Under the pieces are notes generated by a model. That model was not told where the DNA came from. It saw nothing but the letters and a program-made list of their open reading frames with translations, and did not search any database. Of a stretch of DNA of 64,000 nucleotides, positions 62,587 through 64,000 are shown in pieces (position 1 is the first letter of the stretch; each line of letters opens with the position of its first letter). Location: assembly GCF_017876315.1 (NCBI RefSeq), contig NZ_JAGINU010000001.1:1922001-1986000 (forward strand), written 5' to 3'. Made by a program: the position numbers and the translations under genes. The DNA comes from Pseudonocardia parietis. Lineage in GTDB: Bacteria > Actinomycetota > Actinomycetes > Mycobacteriales > Pseudonocardiaceae.

Positions 62587-63828
62587 ATGAAGCAGTGGCA
62601 GGAGCCCGCCCACATCGCGTCGATGACGAAGATCGCCGCCTACCGGGAGGTCGACGAGATCCTGCGGTCGAAGGACTTCCGGCAGGGTTCCCATACCGAG
62701 AGCCGGCCGTTGTTCGGGGACTCGCTGCTCCTGCTCGACGGCCCCGACCACCGCGAGCGGCGCCGGCTGGAGAACCCGCTGTTCGACCGGAACGCCCTGA
62801 TGTACTACGACCACGAGGCGCTCGGTCCGGTGATCGAGAAGTGCATCGACGAGTGCCGCCGCACCGTCGACGAGCACGGCCGGGCCAGGGTCGACCTGGT
62901 GCCGCTGGTGCGCAGCATGCTGCACCGCATCTCCGCGGTCACCACCGGGATCGACGGGGTCGACACCCCGGAGGGCACCGAGCGGTTCCGGTTCTTCGTC
63001 GAGCACCTCGGCACCGCGGCCGTGGTCGAGTGGTCCACCGAGGACCACGACGAGGTGCTCGCCCGTGGGATGCGGATGCGCGACGAGTTCGTGACCGAGT
63101 TCTTCGGCCCGTCCGAGGCACGCCGCAAGCAGCTGGTCGCCGACTTCCGGGCGGGCACGCTCGCCCGCGAGGACCTGCCGGTCGACCTGCTCACCCTGCT
63201 GCACCTGCACTGGGACGAGTCCTGGGACGAGGAGCTGCCGCTGCGCGAGGCGACGCTGTTCCTGGTCGCGGCCACCCAGACCACGACGCACACGCTGCCG
63301 CACGCGCTGCTGCACCTGCTGCGCTGGATCGAGGAGCACCCCGAGGACCGCGAGAAGCGGGCGGACCCGGAGTTCCTCCGGCTGATCGTCAACGAGACCC
63401 TGCGGATGCACCAGCCCGCCCCGACGCTGCTGCGTTACGCGACCCGGGCGCTCACCCTCGCCTCCGGGCGGGAGGTCGCCGAGGGCGAGCGGGTCGCGCT
63501 GCTGTTCACCCCGGCCAACCGGGACCGCACGGTCTTCGGCGAGGACGCCGACGAGTTCGACCCGTACCGCCCGGCCGTCCCGGGCACCCGGCCCTGGGGG
63601 CTGACCTTCGGCAGTGGTGCGCACGTGTGCCTGGGCCGGCCGCTGGTCACCGGGCTGGCCAAGCGTGACGGCGAGCAGCCGACCGAGGGCACCATGCTCC
63701 GGATCCTGCGGGCACTCAGCTCGGCCGGGGTCGAGCTCGACCCGGACGCCCCGCCGGTCGAGAACGCCTCGAGCAGCCACGACAACTACGCCAGCATGCC
63801 GGTGGTCCTCACCGCCCTCGGGCGCTGA
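62587..63828 (+). CDS. Cytochrome P450 of the catabolic island
   Basis: The ATG at 62587 gives 413 aa (MKQWQEPAHIASMTKIAAY). The ExxR motif is in NETLRMHQPAPTLLR, and the heme loop FGSGAHVCLGRPL carries the Cys at about residue 348. The I-helix reads LVAATQTTTHT: Gly and the acidic residue of the usual AGxD/ETT are Ala and Gln. Oxygen activation may therefore be altered. It is linked to the divergent ferredoxin and to the KSTD-like flavoprotein. Ring hydroxylation of a cyclic acid is the simplest reading (inference). Confidence 0.92.
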   Translation: MKQWQEPAHIASMTKIAAYREVDEILRSKDFRQGSHTESRPLFGDSLLLLDGPDHRERRRLENPLFDRNALMYYDHEALGPVIEKCIDECRRTVDEHGRARVDLVPLVRSMLHRISAVTTGIDGVDTPEGTERFRFFVEHLGTAAVVEWSTEDHDEVLARGMRMRDEFVTEFFGPSEARRKQLVADFRAGTLAREDLPVDLLTLLHLHWDESWDEELPLREATLFLVAATQTTTHTLPHALLHLLRWIEEHPEDREKRADPEFLRLIVNETLRMHQPAPTLLRYATRALTLASGREVAEGERVALLFTPANRDRTVFGEDADEFDPYRPAVPGTRPWGLTFGSGAHVCLGRPLVTGLAKRDGEQPTEGTMLRILRALSSAGVELDPDAPPVENASSSHDNYASMPVVLTALGR

Positions 63829-63863
63829 GCGGGTCGGGGACCGGCCAGGGCCACCACCGGCTC

Positions 63864-64000
63864 ATGCCGTGGGTGGTGTGGTCGGTCTGCGTGCTGGCCT
63901 ACATCGTCGCGGTCGCCCAGCGGACCACGCTCGGCGTGGCCGGCCTGGAGGCGGCCGCGCGGTTCGACGTCGGGCCGGGCATCCTCTCGACCTTCGTGGT
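63864..64000 (+). CDS. MFS transporter, N-terminal fragment cut by window end
   Basis: The ATG at 63864 (MPWVVWSVCVLAYIVAVAQRT) starts an open frame running out of the window. The first hydrophobic span plus RTTLGVAGLEAAARF is typical of the first helix and loop of MFS carriers in actinobacteria. Upstream codons in frame are open as well, so the true start may lie slightly earlier. The substrate is unknown. It starts 35 bp after the P450 gene and may be co-transcribed. Confidence 0.6.
   Translation, partial: MPWVVWSVCVLAYIVAVAQRTTLGVAGLEAAARFDVGPGILSTFV

Overview
The window is high-GC actinobacterial DNA. GTG starts are frequent, and stop/start overlaps of the ATGA, GTGA and TGATG type are common. 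It carries NucS (an archaeal/actinobacterial mismatch endonuclease), a DivIVA-like coiled-coil protein, GlgB and a tandem-fused 3-hydroxyacyl-CoA dehydrogenase. A red-type (form IC) RuBisCO with CbbX next to ethylmalonyl-CoA pathway genes, P450s and a mycofactocin-type SDR suggests a Pseudonocardia-like facultative chemolithoautotroph; the genus is inference. No tRNA, rRNA, CRISPR array, transposase or phage gene was recognised.

Layout. 0-6 kb: the 3' end of a B12-dependent ethylmalonyl-CoA mutase, a protein made almost entirely of 14-residue repeats, a solute-binding lipoprotein, a crotonase, a TetR regulator and a P450. 5.8-15.4 kb: a Calvin-cycle cluster with class I aldolase, CbbR-like LysR, cbbX, cbbS, cbbL, a two-component system, and the divergent cbbP-cbbY pair. 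Between the aldolase and cbbR lie four 62-bp elements predicted to fold into 21-22 bp hairpins with compensatory base changes. 15.3-20.6 kb: Nudix hydrolase, NucS, a complete ehuBCDA ectoine-type ABC transporter and a TauE/SafE permease. 20.7-30.3 kb: an aldehyde dehydrogenase, then ethylmalonyl-CoA pathway genes (fused hydroxyacyl-CoA dehydrogenase, crotonyl-CoA carboxylase/reductase, epimerase, thiolase, MeaB-like GTPase). Two of these promoter regions share a TACT-N4-AGTA palindrome. 30-42.6 kb: regulators, small proteins, a GT87 membrane protein, an AAHS-type MFS carrier, GlgB and a nitronate monooxygenase-like enzyme.

42.6-64 kb: an accessory catabolic island. It has two TRAP transporters with three DctP binding proteins, an FMN 2-hydroxyacid dehydrogenase, a ThDP enzyme, aldehyde dehydrogenase, mycofactocin-type SDR, acyl-CoA ligase, MenB/BadI-like crotonase, KSTD-like flavoprotein, a ferredoxin with a His in its cluster motif, and a P450. 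There is no local regulator. The gene set fits uptake and oxidation of an alicyclic or aromatic (hydroxy)carboxylic acid, by ring hydroxylation and desaturation and/or by hydroxy acid to keto acid to aldehyde to acid to CoA ester. A 15-bp motif (TGAKWACTATAWYCM) lies in the intergenic regions of the crotonase, dctP3 and P450 units, and an 11-mer (ATCATATGCAT) lies upstream of both the ThDP enzyme and the aldehyde dehydrogenase; these suggest co-regulation.

Together the genes describe an organism able to fix CO2 by the Calvin cycle, to assimilate C2 units through the ethylmalonyl-CoA route (whose reductase also fixes CO2), to scavenge compatible solutes, and to oxidise an imported organic acid. 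All functional calls come from reading translated motifs; no database search was run.
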